A stretch of 50,117 nt of DNA, from contig SHUI01000004.1 in the NCBI GenBank assembly GCA_009697455.1, positions 1 to 50,117 of the forward strand, given 5' to 3'. The notes under the pieces were generated by a model. That model worked only from the letters and a program-made list of their open reading frames with translations. It made no database searches and was not told where the DNA came from. Positions 9,872 through 18,584 of this stretch are shown here, piece by piece. Position 1 is the first letter of the stretch. Each line of letters opens with the position of its first letter. Origin of the DNA: Bryobacterales bacterium (GTDB lineage: Bacteria > Acidobacteriota > Terriglobia > Bryobacterales > Bryobacteraceae). The position numbers and the translations under genes were made by a program.

Positions 9872-11104
9872 CTATCTCATCCCCAGCAGAATGGCCCGCA
9901 CGCGTTCCGCCACCACTTTCTCCTCGCCCGGCTTCAAACACGCAGCAAAAATGCCCAACCCCGGCCAGGACGGCCGAAACTTCGTCATATCGGCCGCTAC
10001 AATTGACGGCTGGCCAGCCTTCAGGCGGTTGTTCACATCGGCTACCGTCAATCCCAATTGTTTTTCATCCCACTGAATTGAAAGCCTCGGCGAATGGCTG
10101 TAGTCGAGGTTTGTGATGAACTCAGTCTTCACCGTCGACACGCCCGCCACCTGCGCCGCAACCCGTTTCAGCATGGCCTCCTGCGTGCGCCGTTCGCCCT
10201 TCTCATCTCGCTTCAACGCGACTTCAACAGCAGTTAACAAACCGGCGATCTCCTCTTTACCAACCTTCGCAATCCGCGCGAAAAGATTGTACGGAGCGCT
10301 ATTTGCATACGCGGCTTCAACAAGGTTCCTGCGCCCCAGTAGCAGTCCGGAACACTGGGGCCCGCGCAGATTCTTTCCACCGCTAAAAGCCACGAGGTCC
10401 GCACCCATCTTCAGGAACTTCTTCAAGTTCGAGGCCGGGGGAATTTCGGCAGCCGCATCCAGAATCAGCGGTAACCCGGCCTTGTGAGCAATCGCGATCA
10501 TCTCCTCCAACTCCAGCTTGTGGCCCTCGGAGTTATGGCTCAATACCATTCCTAAGGCCGCCGTCCGCGGACCGATAGCCGCGCGAATCTCGTCCGCGGT
10601 CTCGGCTGGAATCACCTTGGTTCCAATCATCCGCCAGTTTTGATCGTACGGATTGCCTGGCCCCGTATGCGCCTTCTGCATTACGATCTCGGTTTTCGAG
10701 TCCGTCAATTCCGGCAGCCGCCTGATCTTCGACAGATCGCCGCCCACGGTCACTGCGCAGGTTGCGAGGCAGATTGCGCAGGACGCGCCGGCCGTTACAA
10801 ATCCGGCCTCGGCGCCGGTCAGTTCCGCCAGCCTCTCCCCAACTCTCTTCTGCAGATCGTGAATCCCCACAAAGTGTTGAGACGCGTCGTCCATGGCGCG
10901 CTTCACCTCGGGATCCATTAGCGTTCCGCCAAGCGTCGTCAAAGTGCCGTAGGCATTGATGAACGTCTGCACGCCAAGCTTCTTGTAGATGGATTCGGGC
11001 GCCTTCGCAGGTACGGGTGCGGCGAATGCCGTCCCGCCGGCCAACGGCAGGACCAGCCCGGACTGCAACAAGCGGCGGCGGTTCAACTCGGCATTCTTCT
11101 TCAT
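9872..11104 (-). CDS. Tat-exported PLP-dependent enzyme, SelA-like / aminotransferase fold
   Basis: Tat-like NRRRLLQSGLVLPLAGG; YKKLGVQTFINAYGTLTTLGGTLMDPEV and FSGGKNLRGPQCSGLLLG (PLP Lys) typical of the SelA-like family. Confidence 0.85.
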   Translation of the reverse strand: MKKNAELNRRRLLQSGLVLPLAGGTAFAAPVPAKAPESIYKKLGVQTFINAYGTLTTLGGTLMDPEVKRAMDDASQHFVGIHDLQKRVGERLAELTGAEAGFVTAGASCAICLATCAVTVGGDLSKIRRLPELTDSKTEIVMQKAHTGPGNPYDQNWRMIGTKVIPAETADEIRAAIGPRTAALGMVLSHNSEGHKLELEEMIAIAHKAGLPLILDAAAEIPPASNLKKFLKMGADLVAFSGGKNLRGPQCSGLLLGRRNLVEAAYANSAPYNLFARIAKVGKEEIAGLLTAVEVALKRDEKGERRTQEAMLKRVAAQVAGVSTVKTEFITNLDYSHSPRLSIQWDEKQLGLTVADVNNRLKAGQPSIVAADMTKFRPSWPGLGIFAACLKPGEEKVVAERVRAILLGMR

Positions 11105-11164
11105 GATGTTTTCGCTCGAAGCAGAATCTTATCAAAGATTGAGTCGTTACTAAACTGAAGCCCG

Positions 11165-11488
11165 TCAGGAAATAACTGTTCCAAGTCGGTCTAGTTGAGC
11201 GGGGACTTCGATCGCTACTGGGCCTTCCACATCGCAAGAGACCAGCAGCGCCTTCATCCCGGCCACTGGAGCGTCGTCCTAAAGTAGCCACACCCAATTG
11301 GAACCGATGCTGTTTGCGGTGAAACCAGGGGACCCGTGGAATTTGTCCGCCGTATTCATCTTCTTGATAGGCGTTTCGCTCGGGGCCGCGTGGCAGCCCT
11401 CGCACCGCGCGGCCAACCTGGACCCCGCGCGGGCGCTGGGGCACGATTGAGTGTATGTTGCGCGCAAGTCGAGGGACGCGCGCTGCAT
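11165..11488 (-). pseudogene. Remnant of a CxxCH-containing protein interrupted by an in-frame TAG
   Basis: Reading frame ...CEGCHAAPSETPIKKMNTADKFHGSPGFTANSIGSNWVWLL*DDAPVAGMKALLVSCDVEGPVAIEVPAQLDRLGTVIS*; protein-like text continues in the same frame past the TAG at 11279-11281. Confidence 0.45.
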
Positions 11489-11574
11489 GGTCCTAACGAT
11501 TGTGGCGGATAGATGATGGTAGACTCCGGCCTGCGCCGCCGGTGACGTGATAGGATGAGCCTCAGGCAGAATCG

Positions 11575-13242
11575 ATGACGGCTCAGGAAGGCATCCTCAC
11601 GGCGCTGTTCGCGGCCGCTTGCGCCGCGTGGCTGGCGCGGGAAAGGCAGGCGCGCGCGGAGCGCCGCAATGTGCGCGGAATGTTCGGGCTCGGCGAAGCG
11701 ATCCTGAGTGCCTCATCTCCGCGGGAAATTCTTAGCCGCGTGGCGTGCGTGATCCCCGAAGTCCTGGGTAAAGTCGAAGTCCGTCTTTATCTTCACGACC
11801 GTCCGATGCGTAGCCTCGACCGGATTCTGAACAATCCTGATGACGAGGGCGAATCGATTTCGATCGAGTCGCCGCGCGGCATGGTCCAGCGAGGCGTCGT
11901 CGAGTGTTTCAAGAACAGGGCCCTGCTGGAGATTCGGGATACGCTTCTCAGCCCGTTCGCCGAGGACGATTCGCAACTGGTGGAACTGATGCCGCCGCGA
12001 GCGCTGCTGTTCGTGCCCATGTTCGCGCTGGAAGACGTCATCGGCGTGCTCGAGATTCGGGACAGCCACCGCACCAGAACTTTCTGCCCGGACGGCGGTG
12101 CCGTAGCCCAGCATTTGGCGAATCAGATGGCGCTGGCGATCCGTTTGCTGCGTCAGCACTCGATGCAGGAGAAACTTTCGAGAACGGAGAAACTGGCGGC
12201 CGTGGGCAGGCTCGTTGCGGGGGTCGTGAACGACCTTCAGGACCCGCTGTGTGAAATTTCCCGCATGGCTGAACGCGCGCTGCGGGATAGCGATGGATCT
12301 GACGCGGAGCTTCGACGGATGGCGAAAGAGGCGCGCAAGGCCCATGGAATCGTAACCAGACTGGTTGCCTTCGCGCGCGCCGGGCAGGACGAATCGCGAC
12401 CAGTAGAAATCAACAGGGTGTTGCGCGGCCTCGCCGAATACCGGGACCAGGACTGGATCGCCCGCGGAGTTCATGTCAATCTTGCGATCGGAGAGTACCC
12501 GTTGTACGTACTCGGCGCCGAAGGACAACTCGAACAAGTGCTCATGAATCTCCTGCTCTACGCGGAGCAAGTTCTCCCCGAAACTGATCCGAAATCAATC
12601 GGCATCCGTACCGCGTCGCTCGCGCACCGCGCCTTCATCGATATCGAGTTCAGTTGCGCCGGCGAAGGCAGCGATCCTTTCGCGGCGGGAGCGGAAGGCA
12701 GCGCGCTCGGTGTGTGCCGTAGCATCGTGGTGGGGCATGGTGGAGAAGTGACTCTCGCTCGGAAGGCGTCTGGCTTCTCGGCTTTCGAAGTAGTGCTGCC
12801 CTGCGCGCCGGAAGACGCCGTTTTGGCCATCGCTCCGTCTCACGAAGGAAAACCGGCGCCGCGCAGCCTGACAGCGCTTCTCATTGAACCTGACGAACTG
12901 GAGCAGGCGCGTCTGATGACGCTGCTGAGCGCGCGCGGCTACCGGGTGATACCGGTTCGCGGCGCTGACCAGGGCATCGACCTCGCGGAAAGGCTTCGCT
13001 TCGACGTCGCCTTCATATCGGCACGCTTGTCTGGCCGGAATTTCGAGGAAACGTATGCGACCATCCGCCCGCAGGTTAGCGCATTCGTACTGCTTGAGGA
13101 TGCCGAAAGCGCCGGCGCCGCGCTGAGCGTTGGAGTGGAAGGAAGATTTTTGCTGATGAAACCGGTCGAGGAGGACCGTCTCGATCACACCCTCGATGCG
13201 GTTGAAACTTATCTGCGTCAGTTGCCGGTGGCCCATGTTTAA
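11575..13242 (+). CDS. GAF/HisKA/HATPase-like hybrid sensor protein with C-terminal receiver-like domain (degenerate)
   Basis: GAF-like region, then EKLAAVGRLVAGVVNDLQDPL (H-box-like), EGQLEQVLMNLLLYAEQ (N-box-like), SALGVCRSIVVGHGGEV (G2-like) and receiver-like TALLIEPDELEQARLMTLLSARGYRV...FISARLSG...LMKPVE. Confidence 0.8.
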   Translation: MTAQEGILTALFAAACAAWLARERQARAERRNVRGMFGLGEAILSASSPREILSRVACVIPEVLGKVEVRLYLHDRPMRSLDRILNNPDDEGESISIESPRGMVQRGVVECFKNRALLEIRDTLLSPFAEDDSQLVELMPPRALLFVPMFALEDVIGVLEIRDSHRTRTFCPDGGAVAQHLANQMALAIRLLRQHSMQEKLSRTEKLAAVGRLVAGVVNDLQDPLCEISRMAERALRDSDGSDAELRRMAKEARKAHGIVTRLVAFARAGQDESRPVEINRVLRGLAEYRDQDWIARGVHVNLAIGEYPLYVLGAEGQLEQVLMNLLLYAEQVLPETDPKSIGIRTASLAHRAFIDIEFSCAGEGSDPFAAGAEGSALGVCRSIVVGHGGEVTLARKASGFSAFEVVLPCAPEDAVLAIAPSHEGKPAPRSLTALLIEPDELEQARLMTLLSARGYRVIPVRGADQGIDLAERLRFDVAFISARLSGRNFEETYATIRPQVSAFVLLEDAESAGAALSVGVEGRFLLMKPVEEDRLDHTLDAVETYLRQLPVAHV

Positions 13243-13260
13243 GGGACCGGGAGAAGTATC

Positions 13261-13743
13261 ATGAAACGCCGAATTGCCCTTTGTATTCTGTTTGCCTTGA
13301 TCGCTGCCGTACCGGGAAGAGCGGAGAAGTATTCAGGACCACGTCCGAAGAAGGCTGACGTTCCATACCTGTTGCACGGGGACGACTTGGCCGAAACCGA
13401 GTCGGCGGAAGCGCGGGAAGAGACGCGAAAAGACGACAAAGTTTACACAATTCAGGGTGCGAATTCGCCGGCTCGTACGCCGCTTGCGGGACCGATTTTT
13501 GTTCTCAAGACGGACAAGCTGGATGCGGCGCGTCTTGAGCTGTACCGGCTGGAATCGAAAAACGGCAGGCGAGAGGTGACGGTTTCGCGGAAGAAGAAGA
13601 ATGTGACACGCCCGCTTCGCCTCTCGGTCTCCCGTCTGGAGGAGGGTCTGTACCGGATTGAAGTGGACCAGAGCCTGGAAAATGGCGAGTACGCTTTAAC
13701 GCCATCGGAGTCGAACCAGAGTTTCTGCTTTCAGGTGTATTGA
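13261..13743 (+). CDS. Hypothetical secreted protein
   Basis: Signal peptide MKRRIALCILFALIAAVPGRA; starts 18 bp after the preceding gene; conserved-looking composition but no family recognised. Confidence 0.7.
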   Translation: MKRRIALCILFALIAAVPGRAEKYSGPRPKKADVPYLLHGDDLAETESAEAREETRKDDKVYTIQGANSPARTPLAGPIFVLKTDKLDAARLELYRLESKNGRREVTVSRKKKNVTRPLRLSVSRLEEGLYRIEVDQSLENGEYALTPSESNQSFCFQVY

Positions 13744-14040
13744 AGGGCCGTGGGAGGGTGCGGGAGCGCCGGTGGGCGCCTGCCGATTTTTTGCCGCGCC
13801 GCCGTCAGTTTTCGGCTTTCAATAGATCGCGCCGCTGTATGTACTGCTCCCCCCTGAGAGCGAACATCGCCTGCGGCTCGTCGGCCTCCAGCCGGTCGCC
13901 GGCGGCCTTCAGCTTGACCGACACCGAGTATTGGCCGCGCGCTCCATGCGCGCCAGGGCCACCGCAAATCGCTGAGTGGAGTGACGAGGTGAAAGGGATT
14001 CCCAATTGACTTAGTTCACTTAATAGTTCAAAATATAGTT

Positions 14041-14280
14041 GTGAATCGAGTCAATATCCATGACGCAAAAACCAATCTGTCGCGCTACTTGGCGGAACTG
14101 ACAGCCGGCGGGACATTGGTGATCTGCAACCGCAATCAACCCGTGGCGGAACTCCGGTCCCTTCGCAAAAAGGGGGTCCGTAAGCCGCGTATCGGTGTGG
14201 CTAAGGGCGAATTCGTGGTTCCAGGCTCGTTTTTCGAGCCCTTACCCGCCGAGATGATAAAAGCCTTCAGCGGCAAGTGA
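14041..14280 (+). CDS. Type II toxin-antitoxin system antitoxin, Phd/YefM (VapB-like)
   Basis: GTG start; VNIHDAKTNLSRYLAELTAGGTLVICNRNQPVAELRSL is a typical Phd/YefM N-terminus; partner PIN gene overlaps downstream. Confidence 0.9.
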   Translation: MNRVNIHDAKTNLSRYLAELTAGGTLVICNRNQPVAELRSLRKKGVRKPRIGVAKGEFVVPGSFFEPLPAEMIKAFSGK

Positions 14281-14294
14281 GGATTCCTCCCGCC

Positions 14295-14681
14295 ATGAAA
14301 TTTCTGGTGGACACCTGCACATTTCTCTGGATCGCTTCCGAATCGCCGCAGTTGAGCAAGACCGCCGCCGCGGTTTTTCTGGATCGGAACAACGAACACT
14401 ACCTCAGTTCCGCCTCTGCTTGGGAAATCGCCATCAAACATGCCGCAGGGCGCCTTCCCCTTCCTGGCAGGCCGGATTCTTATGTTCCGATGATCCGCGA
14501 AGCGAGCGGCATCGCCTCACTCGAAATCGATGAGGAATCCGCTCTCCACGCTGGAAGGCTGCCTGGGCTCCATTCAGATCCGTTTGACCGTATGTTGGTG
14601 GCGCAGGCAGTCGTCCATGGGATGACGATTCTTACGCCTGATCCGGAGATTCAACAGTATGCCGTGCGTGTCTTGTGGTGA
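14295..14681 (+). CDS. Type II toxin, PIN domain (VapC-like)
   Basis: MKFLVDTCTFLWIASE...LSSASAWEIAIKHAAGRL...HSDPFDRMLVAQAVVHGMTILTPD; acidic PIN residues present. Confidence 0.93.
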   Translation: MKFLVDTCTFLWIASESPQLSKTAAAVFLDRNNEHYLSSASAWEIAIKHAAGRLPLPGRPDSYVPMIREASGIASLEIDEESALHAGRLPGLHSDPFDRMLVAQAVVHGMTILTPDPEIQQYAVRVLW

Positions 14682-15010
14682 GAGCGGTTGAGGTCTCACT
14701 CTATGAGTCACGGACCTACAATTATTTCTATTCCTGTCCCGATCGTCATTTGGCCGTTGTCCCGCCGATTTCCCCGGCCTGCCGTACCGTATCCTGTGCC
14801 CAGCATGCTCATGAACGCGATCGCCCGGGCACCCTGCAATCTCCTCGAAAGACAAAGGGTTTACTCTCTACGTCACCCCTCTCAAACTATTGACAAAACA
14901 CCACTTGAATAGGAAAGCACCGACCCGTGCGCGCGGCGGGCCTTTCCCGAGGCACACGCCCCGAACTCGCCGGACATGCTAAATTTAAGTATCACGCCCC
15001 TTTCCCAACC

Positions 15011-15820
15011 ATGATAAACGGCGATACAGGCGAGAAGTTTCAGGCCCTCGTCGATCTGATGGCGCGCCTCCGTGCGCCGGACGGTTGCCCTTGGGATCGC
15101 GAGCAGACTTTCGACTCGATCAAGCCTTATCTCCTCGAAGAGACCTATGAGGTCATGGACGCTATCGACACCCGCGACTGGCCGTCCCTCGGGAGCGAAC
15201 TCGGCGACCTACTCCTCCAATCCGTCTTCTTCGCGCAGATGGCCTCCGAACAGGGTCTGTTCAACATCGGAGATTCCATCGACGCCATCAATCGGAAATT
15301 GGTGCGCCGCCATCCTCACGTTTTCGGAGAACAAACAGCTGAGACCGAAGCCGATGTCCGAAAGATCTGGAGCGAAGTGAAGGCCCAGGAGCGAAGCGAG
15401 GAGAAAGCTCGAAGCGACGAGAACAAGCCCGCATCTCTGCTCGCCTCGGTTCCCCGTTCCCTCCCCGCGCTCGTCGAAGCCCAGCAAATCAGTTCCCGCG
15501 CGGCCCAAACCGGATTCGACTGGGATTCGCCCGATCAGGTTGTCGACAAGCTGCACGAAGAACTGGCCGAGTTCAAGGAAGCAGCTCACAGCGGCACTCG
15601 CGAAGAAATCGAGGGCGAGTTGGGCGACCTTTTGTTCGTGCTCGTCAACCTCGCGCGGTTCGTGAAAGTCGATCCCGAACAGGCCCTTCGCAAAAGCAAC
15701 GCCAAATTCCGCGAGCGCTTCGGATACATCGAGCGAAAACTCGCGGAAACCGGGCGCGCGCCAAGGGACTCGACGATTACCGAGATGGAATCGCTCTGGC
15801 AGGAGGCGAAGAAGTCATGA
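15011..15820 (+). CDS. mazG: Nucleoside triphosphate pyrophosphohydrolase MazG
   Basis: FQALVDLMARLRAPDGCPWDREQTFDSIKPYLLEETYEVMDAID, ELGDLLLQSVFFAQMA, and second MazG repeat GELGDLLFVLVNLARF. Confidence 0.95.
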   Translation: MINGDTGEKFQALVDLMARLRAPDGCPWDREQTFDSIKPYLLEETYEVMDAIDTRDWPSLGSELGDLLLQSVFFAQMASEQGLFNIGDSIDAINRKLVRRHPHVFGEQTAETEADVRKIWSEVKAQERSEEKARSDENKPASLLASVPRSLPALVEAQQISSRAAQTGFDWDSPDQVVDKLHEELAEFKEAAHSGTREEIEGELGDLLFVLVNLARFVKVDPEQALRKSNAKFRERFGYIERKLAETGRAPRDSTITEMESLWQEAKKS

Positions 15821-16572
15821 GCGCGAAACCGGAAATCGACATTCGGGCGCTGACGACGCACCGCGAGTTCGCGGAAGCCGTCGAGATCCAGCGTGAAATC
15901 TGGGGATTCGCCGACCTCGAACTGCTGCCCGTCCGCCTGTTCGTCGTTGCGACGAAGGTCGGCGGGCACGTCTTCGGCGCCTATCACCGCTCCCGCATGG
16001 TCGCTTTTCTCCTCGCGATTCCGGGTCTAAAGGGCGGCGACAGATTCTACCTTCACAGCCACATGCTCGGCGTGCTGAAGGAATACAACGACCTCGGCAT
16101 CGGCAGGATGCTGAAGCTCAAGCAGCGCGAAGACGCCATCTCGCGCGGCATCGAACTCGTCGAATGGACCTTCGATCCGCTCGAGCTCAAGAACGCGTTT
16201 TTCAATGTGGAACGGTTGGGCGCGATCATCCGCCGATACGTCGAAAACCAGTACGGTACAAGCACCAGCTTCCTGCACGGCGGCTTGCCCACCGATCGCT
16301 GCACCGCCGAATGGTGGGTTTCGAGCGAGCGGGTAAAGGCAGTCCTGGAAAACCGTCCGGTGACAACGCCGCCCATCGTGGAGCGCATCGCGGTTCCCGT
16401 TTCCATCGGCGGCCTCAAGACGGAGAACCCGAAAGAAGCGAAGAAGGTGCAGGAATACGTCCGCGAAAGCTTTATCTCAGGATTCCGCCGCGGCCTCGCG
16501 GTCGTGGCATTCGAGAGATCCGAAGAGTTCGGCACTTACCTGTTGGCGCCGCATGACGGTGAGAAAGCATGA
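15817..16572 (+). CDS. GNAT-fold N-acyltransferase (COG3375-like)
   Basis: FAEAVEIQREIWGFADLELLPVRLFVVATKVGGHVFGAY...LHSHMLGVLKEYNDLGIGRMLKLKQREDAISRGIELVEWTFDPLELKNAFFNVERLGAI; ATGA overlap with mazG. Confidence 0.85.
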   Translation: MSAKPEIDIRALTTHREFAEAVEIQREIWGFADLELLPVRLFVVATKVGGHVFGAYHRSRMVAFLLAIPGLKGGDRFYLHSHMLGVLKEYNDLGIGRMLKLKQREDAISRGIELVEWTFDPLELKNAFFNVERLGAIIRRYVENQYGTSTSFLHGGLPTDRCTAEWWVSSERVKAVLENRPVTTPPIVERIAVPVSIGGLKTENPKEAKKVQEYVRESFISGFRRGLAVVAFERSEEFGTYLLAPHDGEKA

Positions 16573-17681
16573 TCCTTGAACAAATCGTCCTGCGCCAGAT
16601 CCGCATGCCTCTGGTCCACTTCTTCGAAACCAGTTTCGGCCGCACGTACTCGCGCGACATCGTGCTGGTGGAAGTGCGCTCGGGCGGCGTCTCCGGCTGG
16701 GGTGAAGTGACGGCGGGCGAGAATCCGTTCTACAACGAGGAATGGACCGAATCCGCGTGGATGATCCTGCGCGATTACGCAGCGCCGCGAGTTCTCGGCG
16801 GATACGAACTAACTACTGCCTCCGATGCCGCGCCGCGCTTCGCGCACATCCGCGGCCACCGCATGGCCACCGGCGGACTCGAGGCCGCCATCTGGGATCT
16901 GGAAGCGCGCATGGCCGGAAAGCCGCTCTACCAGCACATCGGCGGGGGCGCGCGCCCTGAAATTCCCTGCGGAGTGTCGATCGGCATTCAGGATTCCGTC
17001 TCCCAGCTTCTCGAAAAAATCGAGATCGAACTCGCCGCCGGCTATCAGCGCATCAAAATGAAGATCAAGCCGGGCTGGGATGTGGACGTCATTCGTCAGG
17101 TCCGCGAGCGCTTCCCTTCCGTGCGCCTCATAGCGGACGCCAATTCCGCGTACACGCTCGCCGATGCGGATCACCTGAAGAAGTTGGACGAGTTTTACCT
17201 CATGATGATCGAACAGCCATTGAGCCACGACGACATCATCGACCACGGCGTGCTGCAATCGAAGCTCGATACGCCCATATGCCTCGATGAGTGCATCCGC
17301 TCCGCCCGTCATGCGGAGCAGGCCATCCGGCTGCACGCCTGCGGCATCATTAACATCAAGCTCGGCCGCGTCGGCGGCTTTCGCGAAGCCATCCGCGTGC
17401 ATGACGTCGCGCAGGCGGCGGGCATCCCCGTCTGGTGCGGCGGGATGCTCGAAGCTGGCATCGGACGCGCGCATAACGTGGCGCTTTCCACCCTTCCCGG
17501 CTTCACGCTGCCCGGAGACGTCTCGGCAAGCAAACGTTATTGGGCCAGGGATATCATCGCCCCGCCCGTCGAGACCACACCTTGGGGCACCATCAAGGTT
17601 CGCGAAGGCGCCGGCTTTGGCTACGAGATCGATCACGATTTCCTGGGCTCGATCGGGGTAAGAGAGGAGACCATCGGTTGA
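16569..17681 (+). CDS. Enolase-superfamily o-succinylbenzoate synthase / N-succinylamino acid racemase
   Basis: LPLVHFFETSFG-like N-terminus, YQRIKMKIKPGWD, RLIADANSAY, MIEQPLSHDD, CLDECIRS, KLGRVGG, WCGGMLEAGIGRAHNVALSTLPGFTLPGDVSAS; ATGA overlap with GNAT gene. Confidence 0.9.
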   Translation: MILEQIVLRQIRMPLVHFFETSFGRTYSRDIVLVEVRSGGVSGWGEVTAGENPFYNEEWTESAWMILRDYAAPRVLGGYELTTASDAAPRFAHIRGHRMATGGLEAAIWDLEARMAGKPLYQHIGGGARPEIPCGVSIGIQDSVSQLLEKIEIELAAGYQRIKMKIKPGWDVDVIRQVRERFPSVRLIADANSAYTLADADHLKKLDEFYLMMIEQPLSHDDIIDHGVLQSKLDTPICLDECIRSARHAEQAIRLHACGIINIKLGRVGGFREAIRVHDVAQAAGIPVWCGGMLEAGIGRAHNVALSTLPGFTLPGDVSASKRYWARDIIAPPVETTPWGTIKVREGAGFGYEIDHDFLGSIGVREETIG

Positions 17682-18583
17682 AATCCGGTTTGAAGCCAGA
17701 TGCCAAAGCCGGCGCGCTTCTCTACTTCCTGATCGCGGTGATGGTGCTGCTCTGGTCTGCCAATTTCATCATCGGTAAGATCGCGCTCCGCCAGTTTCCG
17801 CCGCTTATCCTGGGCGGCTTGCGAGTCACTTTCGCGGGGCTTTTCATCCTGCCCCTTTATCTGCGTCAGTCGTGGCGCGAGGGCACGGCAGGGCACTGGG
17901 CGGACGCTCCGCTGCTGCTCCTGCTCGGCGTCATGGGAGTCGCGCTGAATCAATTTCTCTTCGTGCTCGGACTCAGCCAAACTACGGTCGCTCACTCCGC
18001 TATTATTATCGGACTCACGCCCATCTTCGTTCTGTTGATTGCCGCCGCGATGAAGCAGGAACGGATCACCGCGCGGCGGGCTGCCGGGATGGTGGTCGCT
18101 CTGGCAGGCGTCGCAATCCTGAATAGCGCCACGCAAACTGGCGGCGGTGGCCGATCCACGGCTACGGGGGACATCTTTATCATTTTTGCGGCGATTACGT
18201 TCGCCTGGTTTACCGTTGTGGGTAAGGGCGTGACTCACCGGCAGAACTCGATTACCGTGAACACGTTCGCCTACGTGGGCGCGGCGATCGCGTTCGCTCC
18301 GGTGATCTTTTGGCAGTCCCGCAGTTTCGATTTCCGTGAAGTAACCACCATGGGCTGGATTACAGTGGCTTACATGGCGCTGTTTCCGTCCGTCATCTGC
18401 TACCTGATCTACTATTGGGCGTTAACGAAAATTTCCGCGTCGAAACTGTCGGCGTTCACCTATTTCCAGCCGCTGCTCACCACGCTGATGGGTATGGCGG
18501 TGCTGGGCGAGCACATGACACCGCATCTAGTCGCCGGCGGAACCGTTATCTTCGGCGGCGTGTATTTGGCGGAGCGGAGTTAG
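17678..18583 (+). CDS. EamA/DMT family transporter
   Basis: TTG start overlapping upstream stop; LLWSANFIIGKIALRQFPPLILGGLRVTFAGL and repeated EamA domain with ~10 TM segments. Confidence 0.88.
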   Translation: MKSGLKPDAKAGALLYFLIAVMVLLWSANFIIGKIALRQFPPLILGGLRVTFAGLFILPLYLRQSWREGTAGHWADAPLLLLLGVMGVALNQFLFVLGLSQTTVAHSAIIIGLTPIFVLLIAAAMKQERITARRAAGMVVALAGVAILNSATQTGGGGRSTATGDIFIIFAAITFAWFTVVGKGVTHRQNSITVNTFAYVGAAIAFAPVIFWQSRSFDFREVTTMGWITVAYMALFPSVICYLIYYWALTKISASKLSAFTYFQPLLTTLMGMAVLGEHMTPHLVAGGTVIFGGVYLAERS

Positions 18584-18584
18584 C

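Noticed and set aside
10533-11444. 303-aa minus ORF overlapping the SelA-like gene in another frame
   Set aside because: Arg/Gly-rich out-of-frame translation; the SelA-like frame explains the region.
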